This document shows positions 18,323-27,729 of a stretch of DNA of 64,000 nucleotides, piece by piece. Source of the DNA: Desulfomarina profundi. GTDB lineage: Bacteria > Desulfobacterota > Desulfobulbia > Desulfobulbales > Desulfocapsaceae. How positions within the stretch are numbered: position 1 is the first letter of the stretch; the number at the start of each line of letters is the position of its first letter. Under the pieces are notes generated by a model. That model searched no databases and was not told where the DNA came from. It saw only the letters and a program-made list of their open reading frames with translations. The stretch covers positions 248,001 through 312,000 of the forward strand of contig NZ_AP024086.1 in NCBI RefSeq assembly GCF_019703855.1. The letters run 5' to 3'. The translations under genes were made by a program, and so were the position numbers.

Positions 18323-18350
18323 AGAAAAAGTAAAACAAGGAGAAAAGAGC

Positions 18351-18734
18351 ATGGCAAAGGTACGTATAGCAGTTCCATCCGAAGGTGAAGGCGGTCTTGA
18401 CGGGAAGCGTGCGGGGCATTTTGGTCACTGTGATGTGTTTACCCTGATAGACGTGGAAGATGGTGAAATTAAGGAGGTCTCAATCCTGCCGAACAAGGAA
18501 CATGTCCAGGGTGGATGCATGGTGCCCGTAAATTTGCTGGCGGAGCATAAGGTGCAGCAACTTGTAGTGGGTGGAATCGGAATGCGGCCTTTGATGGGCT
18601 TTCAGCAGGTGGGAATTGATGTATACCATGATGCTGAACGGATTGATATCAGACCGGTGGTGGAGGATATGATTGCCGGTAAGGTTCCGGTTATTCAAAA
18701 TGATCAGGTTTGTGGTGGTGGAGGTGGTCATTGA
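18351..18734 (+). CDS. NifX/NifB-type cluster-binding protein
   Basis: This 127-residue member of the dinitrogenase cofactor-binding family has the features RIAVPSEGEGGLDGKRAGHF, a Cys at about 50 (GGCMVP), VVGGIGMRPL and a Gly/His tail (CGGGGGH) that may bind metal. An AAGGAGAAAAG site precedes its start. It is the second of three NifX-type proteins in the cluster and sits directly behind the two ATPases. Confidence 0.9.
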   Translation: MAKVRIAVPSEGEGGLDGKRAGHFGHCDVFTLIDVEDGEIKEVSILPNKEHVQGGCMVPVNLLAEHKVQQLVVGGIGMRPLMGFQQVGIDVYHDAERIDIRPVVEDMIAGKVPVIQNDQVCGGGGGH

Positions 18735-18760
18735 TCAGTTACAATGGAAAAGGTGAAGTA

Positions 18761-19119
18761 ATGAAAGTAGCAGTTACGGCAAGAGGTGTGACCCTTGACG
18801 ATGAGGTTGATCCCCGCTTTGGTCGGGCCCCATATATTCTTATGGTTGATACTGAAACCTTTGAGTTTGAGGCCGTGGACAACAGCGAAAATGTCAACGC
18901 GTTTAAAGGAGCTGGTATCCAGGCGGCGACCATGGTCAGTGAAAAGGGGCTGAAGTGTTGCTCACCGGTTACTGTGGTCCCAATGCTTTCAAGACTGTTG
19001 ATGCTGCCGGGATAAAGGTGGTGAACGATGTGTCCGGAACGGTTCGTGAAGCGGTGGAAAAATTCAAGGCCGGTCCTGTAGAATACAGCACTGGTGCCAA
19101 TGTGGAAGGACACTGGTAA
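18761..19119 (+). CDS. NifX-type cluster-binding protein (one frameshift)
   Basis: The frame begins MKVAVTARGVTLDDEVDPRF-G-R, the classic start of the orange-protein/NifX family. Near 18950 the frame breaks: adding one G to GGGGCTG-AAG restores EVLLTGYCGPNAFKTVDAAG and a natural end GANVEGHW at 19119, giving 119 residues. The uncorrected frame stops at 19015 with an unrelated tail. A weak GGTGAAGTA precedes the start. This protein is the best match to ORP (DVU2108-like) in the cluster. Confidence 0.85.
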
Positions 19120-19191
19120 GAGAATGGTGCCCAGGAGTGATGAGATGTTTGAGTTGATTGGGGATCACCTTTTATCGGGAGGAAGAAAAAA

Positions 19192-19677
19192 ATGAACGAT
19201 GCGGAATTTGATGCCATCGTCAATAAAATCCAGGAAGAGGTTTTTGCCGAGGCCAGGAATGCCCTGGGAGTAAAGGGTTTTGACCGGTGGCGTAATCCTC
19301 GATTCTGTGGAAAAATGACGGACTCCGACGGTTTTGCCAGAGTGAAGGGCAGTTGTGGCGATACCATGGAAATGTATATCAAGGTTGAAGGTGAGCGGCT
19401 TCGTGAGGTCAGCTACACAACTGATGGATGCGGTTCCAGTTCCGTGGCAGGTTCCTTTACTGCGGAACTGGCGACCGGCAGGAGTATTGAAGAGGTTTTC
19501 GACCTCAGCGGGGCCGATGTATTAAAGGAGATCGGTTCATTCCCCGAAGCTGAAGAACACTGTGCCTACTTGGCAGTTAAAACTCTTCAGGAAGCTTTGA
19601 ATGCATACATGGTGGCACAGACTAAAAAAGGGAAACTGAAAGAATTAAATCATATCAACATTGACCATTGTTCATGA
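19192..19677 (+). CDS. NifU/IscU-like Fe-S scaffold protein
   Basis: This 161-residue protein resembles the IscU-like N-terminal domain of NifU: RNPRFCGKMTDSDGFA (first ligand Cys near 43), CGDTMEMYIKVEG (second, near 60) and YTTDGCGSSSVAGS (third, near 84), with a further Cys at EEHC near 125. It would hold transient Fe-S clusters for the neighbouring ATPases and NifX-type proteins. Its start follows GGGAGGAAGAAAAAA. It ends the cluster, directly before a strong terminator. Confidence 0.85.
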   Translation: MNDAEFDAIVNKIQEEVFAEARNALGVKGFDRWRNPRFCGKMTDSDGFARVKGSCGDTMEMYIKVEGERLREVSYTTDGCGSSSVAGSFTAELATGRSIEEVFDLSGADVLKEIGSFPEAEEHCAYLAVKTLQEALNAYMVAQTKKGKLKELNHINIDHCS

Positions 19678-19704
19678 GAAAAGCGGGTTGATGATTGTTT
19701 AACC

Positions 19705-19742
19705 AAAAGGGGGCTGTTCGAAGCATTGAACAGCCCCCTTTT
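19705..19742 (+). terminator. rho-independent terminator closing the orp-like cluster
   Basis: AAAAGGGGGCTGTTC and its perfect complement form a 15-bp stem with an 8-nt loop, and the descending arm ends in TTTT. It begins 27 bp after the NifU-like stop codon. Confidence 0.8.
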
Positions 19743-19818
19743 GAATCTGTAGGAACAGGATTTAGGTTGAATAATGCCAGACTGCAGAGAATTTGGCTGC
19801 AGCACAGAGAGAGAAATC

Positions 19819-20262
19819 CTATTTATATGGATTCATTGTCAGGGTCGGGCAATGAACGCTCTTTAATACCCGTTCCGCCACACTGCCGAGGAGAATTCTC
19901 TCAAGACCTCTGGCTCCATGTGTTCCGATGATGAGAAGGCCCGCGTCTTCAGTGTCAGCATATTTGACAACTTCTTCAACAATGTCACCTCGTATGACGA
20001 CGCCATCCATGTCCCCCACGACTGTCCTGTTGTCTTCAATGATACCGTCAACAGCAATTTTGGCTTTTCTCGCCTGCTCCTCATAAATTGGTTCAAACGA
20101 GGGGCTTCCTATCATCATGTCACCCGTGGCGATATTTTCCACAACATGAATGAACCTGATCCCGGCGGAGAATTTTTCCGCAACATAGACCGAAAATTCA
20201 ACGAGTTTTTTGGTATGACGGTCCAAATCAATAGGAACAACAATTTTTGTAATATCTTTCAT
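19819..20262 (-). CDS. universal stress protein (UspA family)
   Basis: The product is 147 residues from the ATG at 20262, chosen because GGAGAAAAGTT precedes it; an upstream in-frame start at 20328 lacks a site. IVVPIDLD opens the Rossmann-like fold, and the ATP-binding motif is GTHGARGLERILLGSVAERV near the C-terminus (G-2x-G-9x-G-S). USPs bind nucleotides and help survival under starvation or redox stress. It converges with the orp-like cluster. Confidence 0.9.
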   Translation of the reverse strand: MKDITKIVVPIDLDRHTKKLVEFSVYVAEKFSAGIRFIHVVENIATGDMMIGSPSFEPIYEEQARKAKIAVDGIIEDNRTVVGDMDGVVIRGDIVEEVVKYADTEDAGLLIIGTHGARGLERILLGSVAERVLKSVHCPTLTMNPYK

Positions 20263-20462
20263 AACTTTTCTCCAAAATACTGAATTTGGCAGACATGTGA
20301 AATGTCTATAATATTGTTTTCCGGACAACTGAGTCCAGGTCCAAACAAGTTTTTATGATGTTATGTTGTTGACATCGACTGAAACCATATTTCCCCGATT
20401 GTTTTTTACGGGATTACATGAAGGATATATTTCGGCAGGTGCGGTTAACCCGCATTTCTCAT

Positions 20463-20547
20463 GAACATTGTGTCAATTTTGAGATGAGCTGTAGAATACA
20501 AATAATTAGCCAACTATCAGTAGTCGAACAAAATTGACACAATGTTC
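20463..20547. repeat. 85-bp palindromic element with perfect 19-bp inverted ends
   Basis: GAACATTGTGTCAATTTTG and its exact complement bound a short centre with AATAATTAGCCAA. A decayed relative that keeps the left arm and centre lies at 58429-58509. No coding capacity is present; it is a candidate MITE or REP-like element. Confidence 0.65.
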
Positions 20548-20615
20548 ACCCAAGGTCAGCCCAGGCGACGCCATCTTCTGCAATATCTCAACAGTAAATA
20601 TAGGCCACTATTATT

Positions 20616-20776
20616 GATGGACTCGTAAAAACTCCGATCTACTGCGTTGTGGGGTGATCGTGTAATGCTCGACGTACTATATGTACGCCTGCGCTTACAC
20701 GACACCGCCACGCCTTGTATATCGAAGTTTTTCCAGAGTCCATCTGGAAACGTTGAACGACTTTTTACGAGATCAT
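20616..20776. repeat. nested inverted-repeat element
   Basis: GATGGACTCGTAAAAACT at the left is mirrored by AGTTTTTCCAGAGTCCATC (ending at 20744) and again by GACTTTTTACGAGATCATC (ending at 20776). Between them are CCGATCTACTGCGTTGTGG and CCACGCCTTGTATATCG arms, so the region can form a long hairpin. No gene is seen here. Confidence 0.55.
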
Positions 20777-20903
20777 CATTATTTACTCTTGAAAATTTTG
20801 TAGCTGACGCCGCCTGAACTGATGAAAAATGCGGATTAATCGGGATGTTTTTCTCCCCTGATATTCAATACAATATTGCACAAACAGTCACCTGACAAGC
20901 ATT

Positions 20904-21082
20904 GTTACGAAAAATGGTAACAAGTCACAGGGTACCGAATCTTTCCACGATCAGCCCGGCTTACGTATGACCAATACGCTGCGCCGAGCTGCTTATGAAA
21001 ATCTCCGGCACCCTGTAACCTTTTACAAATACGATGATTGATACAACAAAGTTGCCGGCCCTGTGATCAGTTACGAAAAATG
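20904..21082. repeat. long imperfect hairpin between direct repeats
   Basis: The direct repeat TTACGAAAAATG occurs near 20905 and 21071. Inside, CAGGGTaCCG (20928) pairs with CGGcACCCTG (ending 21015). The right end carries CTGTGATCAGTTAC, also found at the right side of the 36426-36574 element. No coding potential is seen. Confidence 0.45.
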
Positions 21083-21140
21083 AGGTAGAAGTCAGGTGGG
21101 AGGGGTGCCGGTGAAAGCTGATACCGGAGGAAGACCACGG

Positions 21141-21401
21141 TCAACTGTAAATCAGAACAAATCGGTCATTGTTTATGCTGATTCGGAGCCGGCCACCATG
21201 ATTGCGACCATAAACTTCCCAACCCGGCGCATCCTCAAATTCGCATTTCAGACACCGGGGAGAATGGATATCCTGTTCCCGGTCATTCCAGGCGACCAGG
21301 GTAGTATATTCATTTTCCAACAGAGCGAGGACATCAGTCATTTTTCTGATCGTATCAAAATCTGGGTTTATACCTTCCAGAGTTATGTGAACTTTCTGCA
21401 T
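21141..21401 (-). CDS. small hypothetical protein
   Basis: This 86-residue soluble protein starts MQKVHITLEGINPDFDTIRK and contains SPRCLKCEFED, a CxxC pair that could bind metal. Composition and codon use look coding. It lies 94 bp downstream of the DsrE-like gene on the same strand, with a palindrome between them, so the two may be co-transcribed. No family is recognised. Confidence 0.5.
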   Translation of the reverse strand: MQKVHITLEGINPDFDTIRKMTDVLALLENEYTTLVAWNDREQDIHSPRCLKCEFEDAPGWEVYGRNHGGRLRISINNDRFVLIYS

Positions 21402-21450
21402 AATTGTATTCTTTCACTAACTGGTGGAGATGGAGAGGAAAACCTGATTG

Positions 21451-21483
21451 CCCATGAAACTCAATCTGCCTGAGTTTCATGGG
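21451..21483. repeat. 13-bp-stem palindrome after the DsrE-like gene
   Basis: CCCATGAAACTCA and its exact complement enclose a 7-nt loop. It belongs to the dispersed family built on CATGAAACTCAG(C), with other members at 13478, 31908, 32935, 58979 and 60325. No T-run follows on either side. Confidence 0.6.
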
Positions 21484-21494
21484 ATCTGAAAAAT

Positions 21495-21843
21495 TTAAAA
21501 ATTGAAAACCTTTGCCTCGGCCGCCATGTCGATAAGGTGGGGCCGCCATCCAGGGCCATATTGGAATGGAATTGAGCTTCATCCAGCTTCCTGTTTTTTG
21601 CGCAGGGGTACATACCCCGGTCTGCACCTCGTTTTCTACGAGATAGGGAAGGTAGTCGTTGACACAGTCACCTGTGGTTGTCTGCTGGGATCCATCTTTC
21701 TCCTTTACCGCCCAGTCCACACCCCCATCAATAAGAAAGAGGTTGACCTGATGGCCTTTTGAGTGGGCTATTTTTGCGAACTGAAAACAGCGGGTTGCCT
21801 TTTCAAAATCGTTGGACCTGAGAACAAAAAGAAAATTTGCCAT
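21495..21843 (-). CDS. DsrE/DsrF-like sulfur-relay family protein (two frameshifts)
   Basis: MANFLFVLRSNDFEKATRCF begins a DsrE-fold protein that continues through QVNLFLIDGGVDWA and VENEVQTGVCTP. As sequenced the frame then drifts. Adding one C to the ACCCCTGC run (near 21605) gives CTPCAKNRKLDE, and adding one C to GGCCCCACC (near 21545) gives GGPHLIDMAAEAKVFNF and a stop at 21495, a natural 117-residue ending. The CTPC motif places a reactive cysteine pair where DsrE-family proteins carry persulfides. A role in sulfur transfer is inferred. Confidence 0.7.
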
Positions 21844-22060
21844 GGTTTCACCTTGTTGATTGAGATAGTCTGTTTTCTGAATTTGTGATGGTTTTTAAAA
21901 ACATCATTCATTTGTCATCAAACGCTCACAGAGTCAGGTATTTCCCGTCCAAGGTGTGGAACGTCTGCTTGAGGACACCACCTGGTCAGGGAATGATTAT
22001 TTTGAAGATATGCAAATAACTATACAACCATGGAGGAGAATTTCAACGGATTGTTACTGA

Positions 22061-22100
22061 AAAACAAAAAGCGATACCTCAAAAAACAGAGGTATCGCTT
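22061..22100 (-). terminator. terminator of the tRNA-Gly transcript
   Basis: AAGCGATACCTC and GAGGTATCGCTT form a 12-bp perfect stem with an 8-nt loop, followed on the minus strand by TTTGTTTTT. It begins 5 bp after the tRNA 3' end. Confidence 0.8.
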
Positions 22101-22104
22101 GAAA

Positions 22105-22179
<75 letters not shown>

Positions 22180-22246
22180 ATGATTTTTTTGGGAGTCAAT
22201 TATTTATCAGATTCTCTTTGCTGAGTCAATGATTTTATGAGCAGTT

Positions 22247-23188
22247 TTAAACTGTTCTGATCGGATGTCCATTTTTGAAATTTTTAATATTTTCCAGGGT
22301 CTGGTGTATTATTTCCTCCCGTGCCTCCCTGCTGGCCCAGGCAACATGGGGAGTGATGATTAAGTTGGGTAGTTGTGCATCAATGAGCGGGTTGGAATGG
22401 ACAGGTGGCTCAACGGTCAGCACATCGGTGGCTGCTCCAGCAAGTTTACCGTTCTTCAGGGATGCCAGAAGGGCTTCTTCATCGACAATACCGCCCCTGG
22501 CCGTATTTATCAGAAAAGCCGTCGGTTTCATCAGGGCAAGGATCTCATCGTTTACCAGGTTCCTGGTTTCAGGTGTCAGTGGACAGTGGAGGGTAAGGAC
22601 GTCAAGTGCCGGAGCCAGTTCTCTGAGGGTTGGTCTAGCAGAGTCACTGCTGCCTGGACGACGTCCGATCTCTACCCGCATACCGAAAGCTCTTGCGAGT
22701 TCCGCCACTCTTCTACCGTTATTACCGTAACCGATTATCCCCATGGTCTTGCCCCTCAGTTCAGTGATTGGATAATCCAGGTAGCAGAACTGGCTGGCTT
22801 TCTGCCAGCTACCCTTTCTGACACTTCTTTCGTAGGAGAGCAGGTTGGTAAAAAGAGCCAGGAGGGAGGCAAAAACATGCTGAGCAACAGAGTCTGTGCC
22901 GTATGCCTGGCAGTTGCAGACAGTGATGTTATGCTGTTTTGCTGCCTGAAGATCCACCACATCGGTTCCTGTGGCAACTAGGCAGATCAGTTTGAGAGAT
23001 GGACAGTGCTGCAGGTGTTTCCGGTTGATTTTCACCTTGTTGAGGATGATAAGTTCGGTATCTTTTATCCGTTCAATTACCTTTTCGGGGGGAGTTTGAC
23101 TGTACTGTCGAAAAGAGCTGCACTCTTCACGCAGCGCTTCAAAGGACAGATCGTTCAAGCCTTCCGTATCCAGAAAAACTGTCTTCAT
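22247..23188 (-). CDS. D-2-hydroxyacid dehydrogenase (glycerate/hydroxypyruvate reductase type)
   Basis: From the ATG at 23188 (AAGGAAATTCAC before it) the protein has 313 residues. The NAD-binding domain shows GIIGYGNNGRRVAE (about 145-158), where GYGNNG replaces the usual GxGxxG. Substrate and catalytic motifs follow: NTARGGIVDEEAL with the catalytic Arg, a Glu about 30 residues later, and ITPHVAWASREA with the catalytic His. It should reduce a 2-oxoacid such as hydroxypyruvate or glyoxylate with NAD(P)H. The frame extends upstream only because a decayed repeat adds codons. The tRNA-Gly gene lies downstream on the same strand. Confidence 0.88.
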   Translation of the reverse strand: MKTVFLDTEGLNDLSFEALREECSSFRQYSQTPPEKVIERIKDTELIILNKVKINRKHLQHCPSLKLICLVATGTDVVDLQAAKQHNITVCNCQAYGTDSVAQHVFASLLALFTNLLSYERSVRKGSWQKASQFCYLDYPITELRGKTMGIIGYGNNGRRVAELARAFGMRVEIGRRPGSSDSARPTLRELAPALDVLTLHCPLTPETRNLVNDEILALMKPTAFLINTARGGIVDEEALLASLKNGKLAGAATDVLTVEPPVHSNPLIDAQLPNLIITPHVAWASREAREEIIHQTLENIKNFKNGHPIRTV

Positions 23189-23202
23189 GTGAATTTCCTT
23201 TA

Positions 23203-23270
23203 CTCCAGAATCCTGCAATGGGCAAATTTACCGGAGATGCGAGGTGTCAATGATGCTGAATTGCGGGATT
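23203..23270. repeat. decayed partial copy of the MITE left end
   Basis: AATCCTGCAATGGGCAAAT, then CGGAGATGCGAGG and GTCAA, parallels the first 50 bp of the 7987-8233 element (AATCCTGCAATTGGCAAG, then CGGAGATGCGAGGCATCAA), with several substitutions. The rest of the element is absent. Confidence 0.5.
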
Positions 23271-23287
23271 GTGGCGGCGATGAGTTG

Positions 23288-25572
23288 TCAGGTTCGGGCT
23301 TGCTCTACCCTGTTTCTTCCATTTTCTTTTGCCCTGTACAGGGCCCGATCGGCACGATTAATGAAACTGTCCCGGCTTTCCGGTTGTTGATAGCAGGCGA
23401 CACCAAAACTGGCGGTCTGTTTCCAGTCGACAGGAAAGTGTGTTTCGGCAATGATCTTTCGTAAATGTTCTGCCATTGTTGTTACTCCATCAAGGTCATT
23501 CTCCGGGCAGATTAGAAGAAACTCCTCACCCCCCAGCGGCCGGCAATGTCACTTTTTCTTATATTTTTCGAAATGGTTTCGGCAAAATGGCAAAGTACCC
23601 TGTCCCCTGTCTGGTGTCCATAGGTATCATTGACTTTCTTGAAATGATCAATATCCAAAATCATAATGGACAGAGGTCGGTCGTATCGGTCAATTCGTTC
23701 TATTTCCGCAGCCAGTACGTTATTGATGTGTCTCCTGTTGAACAGTCCTGTCAGTTGATCGGTAATGGAGAGACGTTCGAGCTTTTCGCTCTTTCTGACA
23801 AGCTCACGATGCTGAGCGGCAATTTTTCTGTTCAGTCTCATCAGTTTTCTGTTCCAGGCGATAACCAATACAACAAGGGGAGCTGTTGCTACAGCAATTT
23901 TCCAGAGGATGGTATAATCAAACCGATGTTCAAATTTCATTACCACCCATTTCTGGTAAACGGAATCGATTTCTTTTTGTGGCAGGGCACGGATAAGCTT
24001 ACTCATGATGGAGTGCAGCAGAATATCATTTTTCCTGACTCCAACGCGGATGCTGTCGTTGAAGCCGGAATAACCGGCCACCTTGATGTTATCCAGACCC
24101 ATTTTACGGGTATAGTAAGTTGCCACGGGCAGGGTGATCAGTACGGAATCCAGGTTGCCCGATGACAGTTCCTGCAGTCCCTCCTCCACATCCGAAAAGG
24201 GCACAAAAGAAACTTTGGCAAACTGTTTTGGAGCTTTTTCCCACAGAAAATCATCATCTTCTATACCGACATGTTTGTTGGCAAGATCCTGTAAGCCCTG
24301 TATCCAGGGCGATGATTCCCGGGTAAAGAGAGCGACACTGTAGTTGAGATAAGGAATAGTGAAATCCATATATTCACTTCTTTTTCCGGTGATATTGACC
24401 ATGGGAATGATGTCACAGAGTCCGGTCCTGACTCCAGCTAATGACTCTGTCCAGGAAGCTGTGGGAATGACAGTAAAAGGAGTTTTCAGCTGCTCACTGA
24501 ATATCTCAAGAAAATCTGAAACCATGCCGGTTGCCTGACCGTTTTCCAGCCCGGAAAAGGGAAGTCTCCGGGGGGCGAGACAGACATTGATCGTCTTTCT
24601 ATCTGCAAGATATTCCTCTTCCCGGGGGGTAAGACCTGCACTTTCCTGCCCAATCTGGCGTCCATGACGACTGAACCATTTATCTTTCAGTTTTGTCATG
24701 TCATCAGGCTGGATCGTATTCTGAGCTTTTTTCAGGATGTTGAACAGGATGGGGTTCTTTTTTAAAACGGCAAAATGCATGGAAGAGGTTTTCTGCAGTT
24801 CATCATTGTCTATCCAGGATGAGAGCTTCAGGTCCGTGAAACCGAATTTCCGGATAAAATAGGCCGCAATACCTTCCTGCTCAACCGAGGCAAAAACTTT
24901 GCCCTGGTCCACATATTCCAGGGCCTGTCTTGAGCTTGCCACCTCGATTATATGAACCGCAGGATAATATTTTTTGAAAAACTGGATTGATGACCAGCCT
25001 TTTGGCAGGGCAATTATTTTGCCTTCAAGTTCCTTGAGATTATTGGTGGTTGGGACATTTTTTCGCAGGATAAGTACATTTTTACTGTGGTAATAGGGAT
25101 CTGAGAAAAAAGCTTTTTTCGCTCGCTCCGGGGTTATGCTCAGGGAGTGGAGCAGGTCGATCTGTCCTTTATAAAACATGTGAACAAGCTCATCCCAGGT
25201 GTATCCGTTAATATACCGAAAGCGAATTCCCGATCGCTGCGAGAGAAGATTCATCATGTCTATACCGAATCCTTCTGGTTTCCCGGAAAGGACAAAGTCA
25301 AAGGGTGGCCAGTCGAATTCGTTGGAAACGGTAATTTCAGGGTGGTTCATTATCCAGTTTTTCTCTTTTTCTGTCAGCAGGATGGCCGGAGCGGATGATT
25401 GTGCCTCGGTTCCCCGGGCCAACTTGGAATTAACTGTGGCTGAAACAGGAAGAAAAAAGAGAATAAAGGCCAGTATCAGATTGTGCTTCAATGAACCAGC
25501 CGGGAATGCTGCAGAAATTTCCATAATTTTTTCAGACGGTCTGGATATCTCTCTGGATTTGTGAGTGTTCAC
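23288..25572 (-). CDS. membrane-anchored diguanylate cyclase with two SBP-3 sensor domains (one frameshift)
   Basis: The protein starts with an N-terminal membrane segment (about 25-45). Two periplasmic solute-binding type 3 domains (about 75-305 and 315-550, each resembling an amino-acid binding protein) are followed by a membrane helix (about 560-580) and a GGDEF domain. DIDHFKKVNDTYGH is intact, but the active-site loop reads GRWG then shifts frame. Adding one G to TGGGGGG (about 23545) gives GRWGGEEFLLICPE and continues to ...NGRNRVEQART at 23288. The repaired enzyme would make cyclic di-GMP in response to an extracellular ligand. Repaired length about 760 residues. Confidence 0.85.
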
Positions 25573-26221
25573 ATCTTGGTCAGGATAATTATTTAACCGT
25601 ATTTTATAACTTCCAATCTGAAAAAGATACCTGGAGGGATGAGATTTTTCATTTCTTAAGAAAAAAGTGGTATTAACAGGTTGATTGATATCATTTTATC
25701 TGAAAACCCCCACTACTGAAAGTGGTTTTAACACAGTTGATATATCCGGTGTTTTGTGGTTGGTGGCCAGCCTGGTAAAGCCATTTTATCTCGATTATGT
25801 TGAGTTTGTCGGGCAGCAGAAATACAATAGCGACAATAGAGTCTTGTCAACTTGGTTCTTCGCAAGTATAAATAGCTGTTTTCAGGCTCGGATGGTGGAA
25901 ACAGCAATGTATCTGTTGAGCCGGAAGGGCATAAATGGATGTGGGCTGCAGGATTTGGCTTGTATTGATGGGTGCTCGGTTGGAAATGCAGGTTAGTGGA
26001 ATAAAAAGAGGAGCAGTGAGATCATACTTTATAGAGGACGTGGTGAATCACGGACGGACATGGATCAACACAAGTCCAGGTAGATACTCATTGCAGATGA
26101 ATCAGCATGGTCGGGCCGGATGGCTCGGTCATTTATACCCTGTAGTGTGGGTACAACAAAGTAATGAAAACCTGGTTGCGGTGAAACTGCCTCCTGCGCT
26201 ACGGATTTTCAAATAAGAATT
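25573..26221. other. 650-bp gap without a recognisable gene
   Basis: Two short plus-strand frames (from 25685 and 25935) have no recognisable features. The right end contains CGGTCATTTATACCCTG and AATGAAAACCTGGTTGCGG, worn relatives of a dispersed motif also found at 31970, 41928 and 50450. The promoter of the decarboxylase/ATP-grasp operon should lie here. Confidence 0.5.
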
Positions 26222-27683
26222 ATGGATGACTCAGACGAAAAATATCGCATAAAAAACAGTGTCACGGAAGACAGTGTTTTGGAGAAATTGATGACAATAA
26301 TCCGGGACTATTATTTAACCAGAAGAGAAGGATGCTTTCTGGACTACAAATCCCCGGAGGATCTTGCCCGCATTCTGGACCTTGATAAAGCCGATGAAAA
26401 TGGAAACTGGAATGAGATTTTCAACTGGGTTGAGACGTATCTGGCGTATTCCCTGAAAACCCATCATCCGTCATTTGTCAACAGAATGTGGGTGGGAGCC
26501 AATCTGCCTTCCATCGTGGGTGAAATTGTAACCGCGGTGACCAATACGTCTGCCTGTACCTACGAGTCTGCTCCTGTATCCACCCTGATGGAAAAATACA
26601 TGATTTCCACCATGCTGGAGCTGGTGGGTTTTGTCAACGGGGAAGGGCAGATGACCACGGGGTCCAGCAATGCCAATATGATCGCCATGATGGCGGCCAG
26701 GAACAGCTGTGAAAAGCGTGTTAAATTTGAAGGCTTATTCGGGCAGAAAAGGTTTTTCGGTTTCGTTGGTGCCGATGCCCATTATTCCATGGACAAGGCG
26801 GCCAATATTCTCGGGATCGGTATAAATCAGCTGGTAAAAATACCCTGAACGAGAGAGGGGAGATGGAAATTACCGAATTAGAACGGAGGCTTGATGCTGT
26901 GGTGGCCGAAGATGGTATTCCTTTTTTTGTCGCTGCCACGGCAGGTACAACGGTCAGAGGAGCTTATGATCCCATTGAGCCGCTCCTGAAGCTGAGAGAT
27001 AAATATCAATTCTGGCTCCATGTGGATGGAGCCTGGGGTGGCGCTGCAGTGATGAGTGAAAAACTGCGAAAACAATACCTTTCCGGCCTGGAATGTGCTG
27101 ACTCATTTACCTGGGATTTCCATAAAATGCTGGGGCGGCACTCATGTGCAATATTCTGCTGATCAATAACCGGAGCCACACGTTTGGAACTGTGCTGGCG
27201 GCAGGAGACGGCAGCTACCTCTTTCGGAATGAACATGGAAATGAGGTAGAGGACCTGGGGACTGTTTCACTCCAGTGTGGTCGGCGGGTTGACAGCCTGA
27301 AGTGGTTCCTTGACTGGAAGTATTTTGGTCGGAAAGGATTTGAAAAACGGATTGAAAACTACCTGGAACTGTGTGAATACGCTGAGAAATGGATAAGAAA
27401 CAGTCCGGATCTGGAGCTGGTTGTACCGCGAACATCGTTCAATGTCTGTTTCAGGTTCAAGGTGGATCCGGTCCAGATTAACAGCTTTAACCTGGAATTG
27501 AGAACTCGTCTTTACAAACAGGGCAAAAGCCTGGTGGGTATTGCTTATATCGACGGGAATCTGGTACTGAGGCTTTTGATCACTAATTCTGCTTCTGGCA
27601 GACAGGATATTGATTTATTTTTTGCCACATTGGTGGAAACGGGTCACTCGATTCTTCAGGAAGGATGGAATCAAAAAAGGTGA
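26222..27683 (+). CDS. PLP-dependent group II amino-acid decarboxylase (two frameshifts)
   Basis: Repaired length is about 487 residues. The family (glutamate, aspartate, cysteine-sulfinate, diaminobutyrate or aromatic amino-acid decarboxylases) is shown by MTTGSSNANMIA (phosphate site), FVAATAGTTVRGAYDPI, LHVDGAWGGAA (Asp to PLP ring nitrogen) and TWDFHKMLG (the Schiff-base Lys). The frame breaks at a CCC run near 26845 (adding C gives KIPLNERGEMEI) and at a GGGG run near 27133 (adding G gives MLGAALMCNILLI). The substrate cannot be read from sequence. It heads a four-gene operon with two ATP-grasp ligases and an exporter. Confidence 0.85.
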
Positions 27684-27729
27684 TTGTTTCCCGGTACAGG
27701 CTGAAAAAAACAAGACCAGGGAGGTAAAA

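Noticed and set aside
25685-26216. Two overlapping short frames before the decarboxylase
   Set aside because: No ribosome binding site, no family resemblance, and the right-hand one runs through a dispersed repeat motif.
23288-27683. Calling the GGDEF and decarboxylase genes pseudogenes
   Set aside because: Each break is a one-base homopolymer loss beside intact active-site residues and shares the pattern of the other breaks in the window, so error is the simpler reading.
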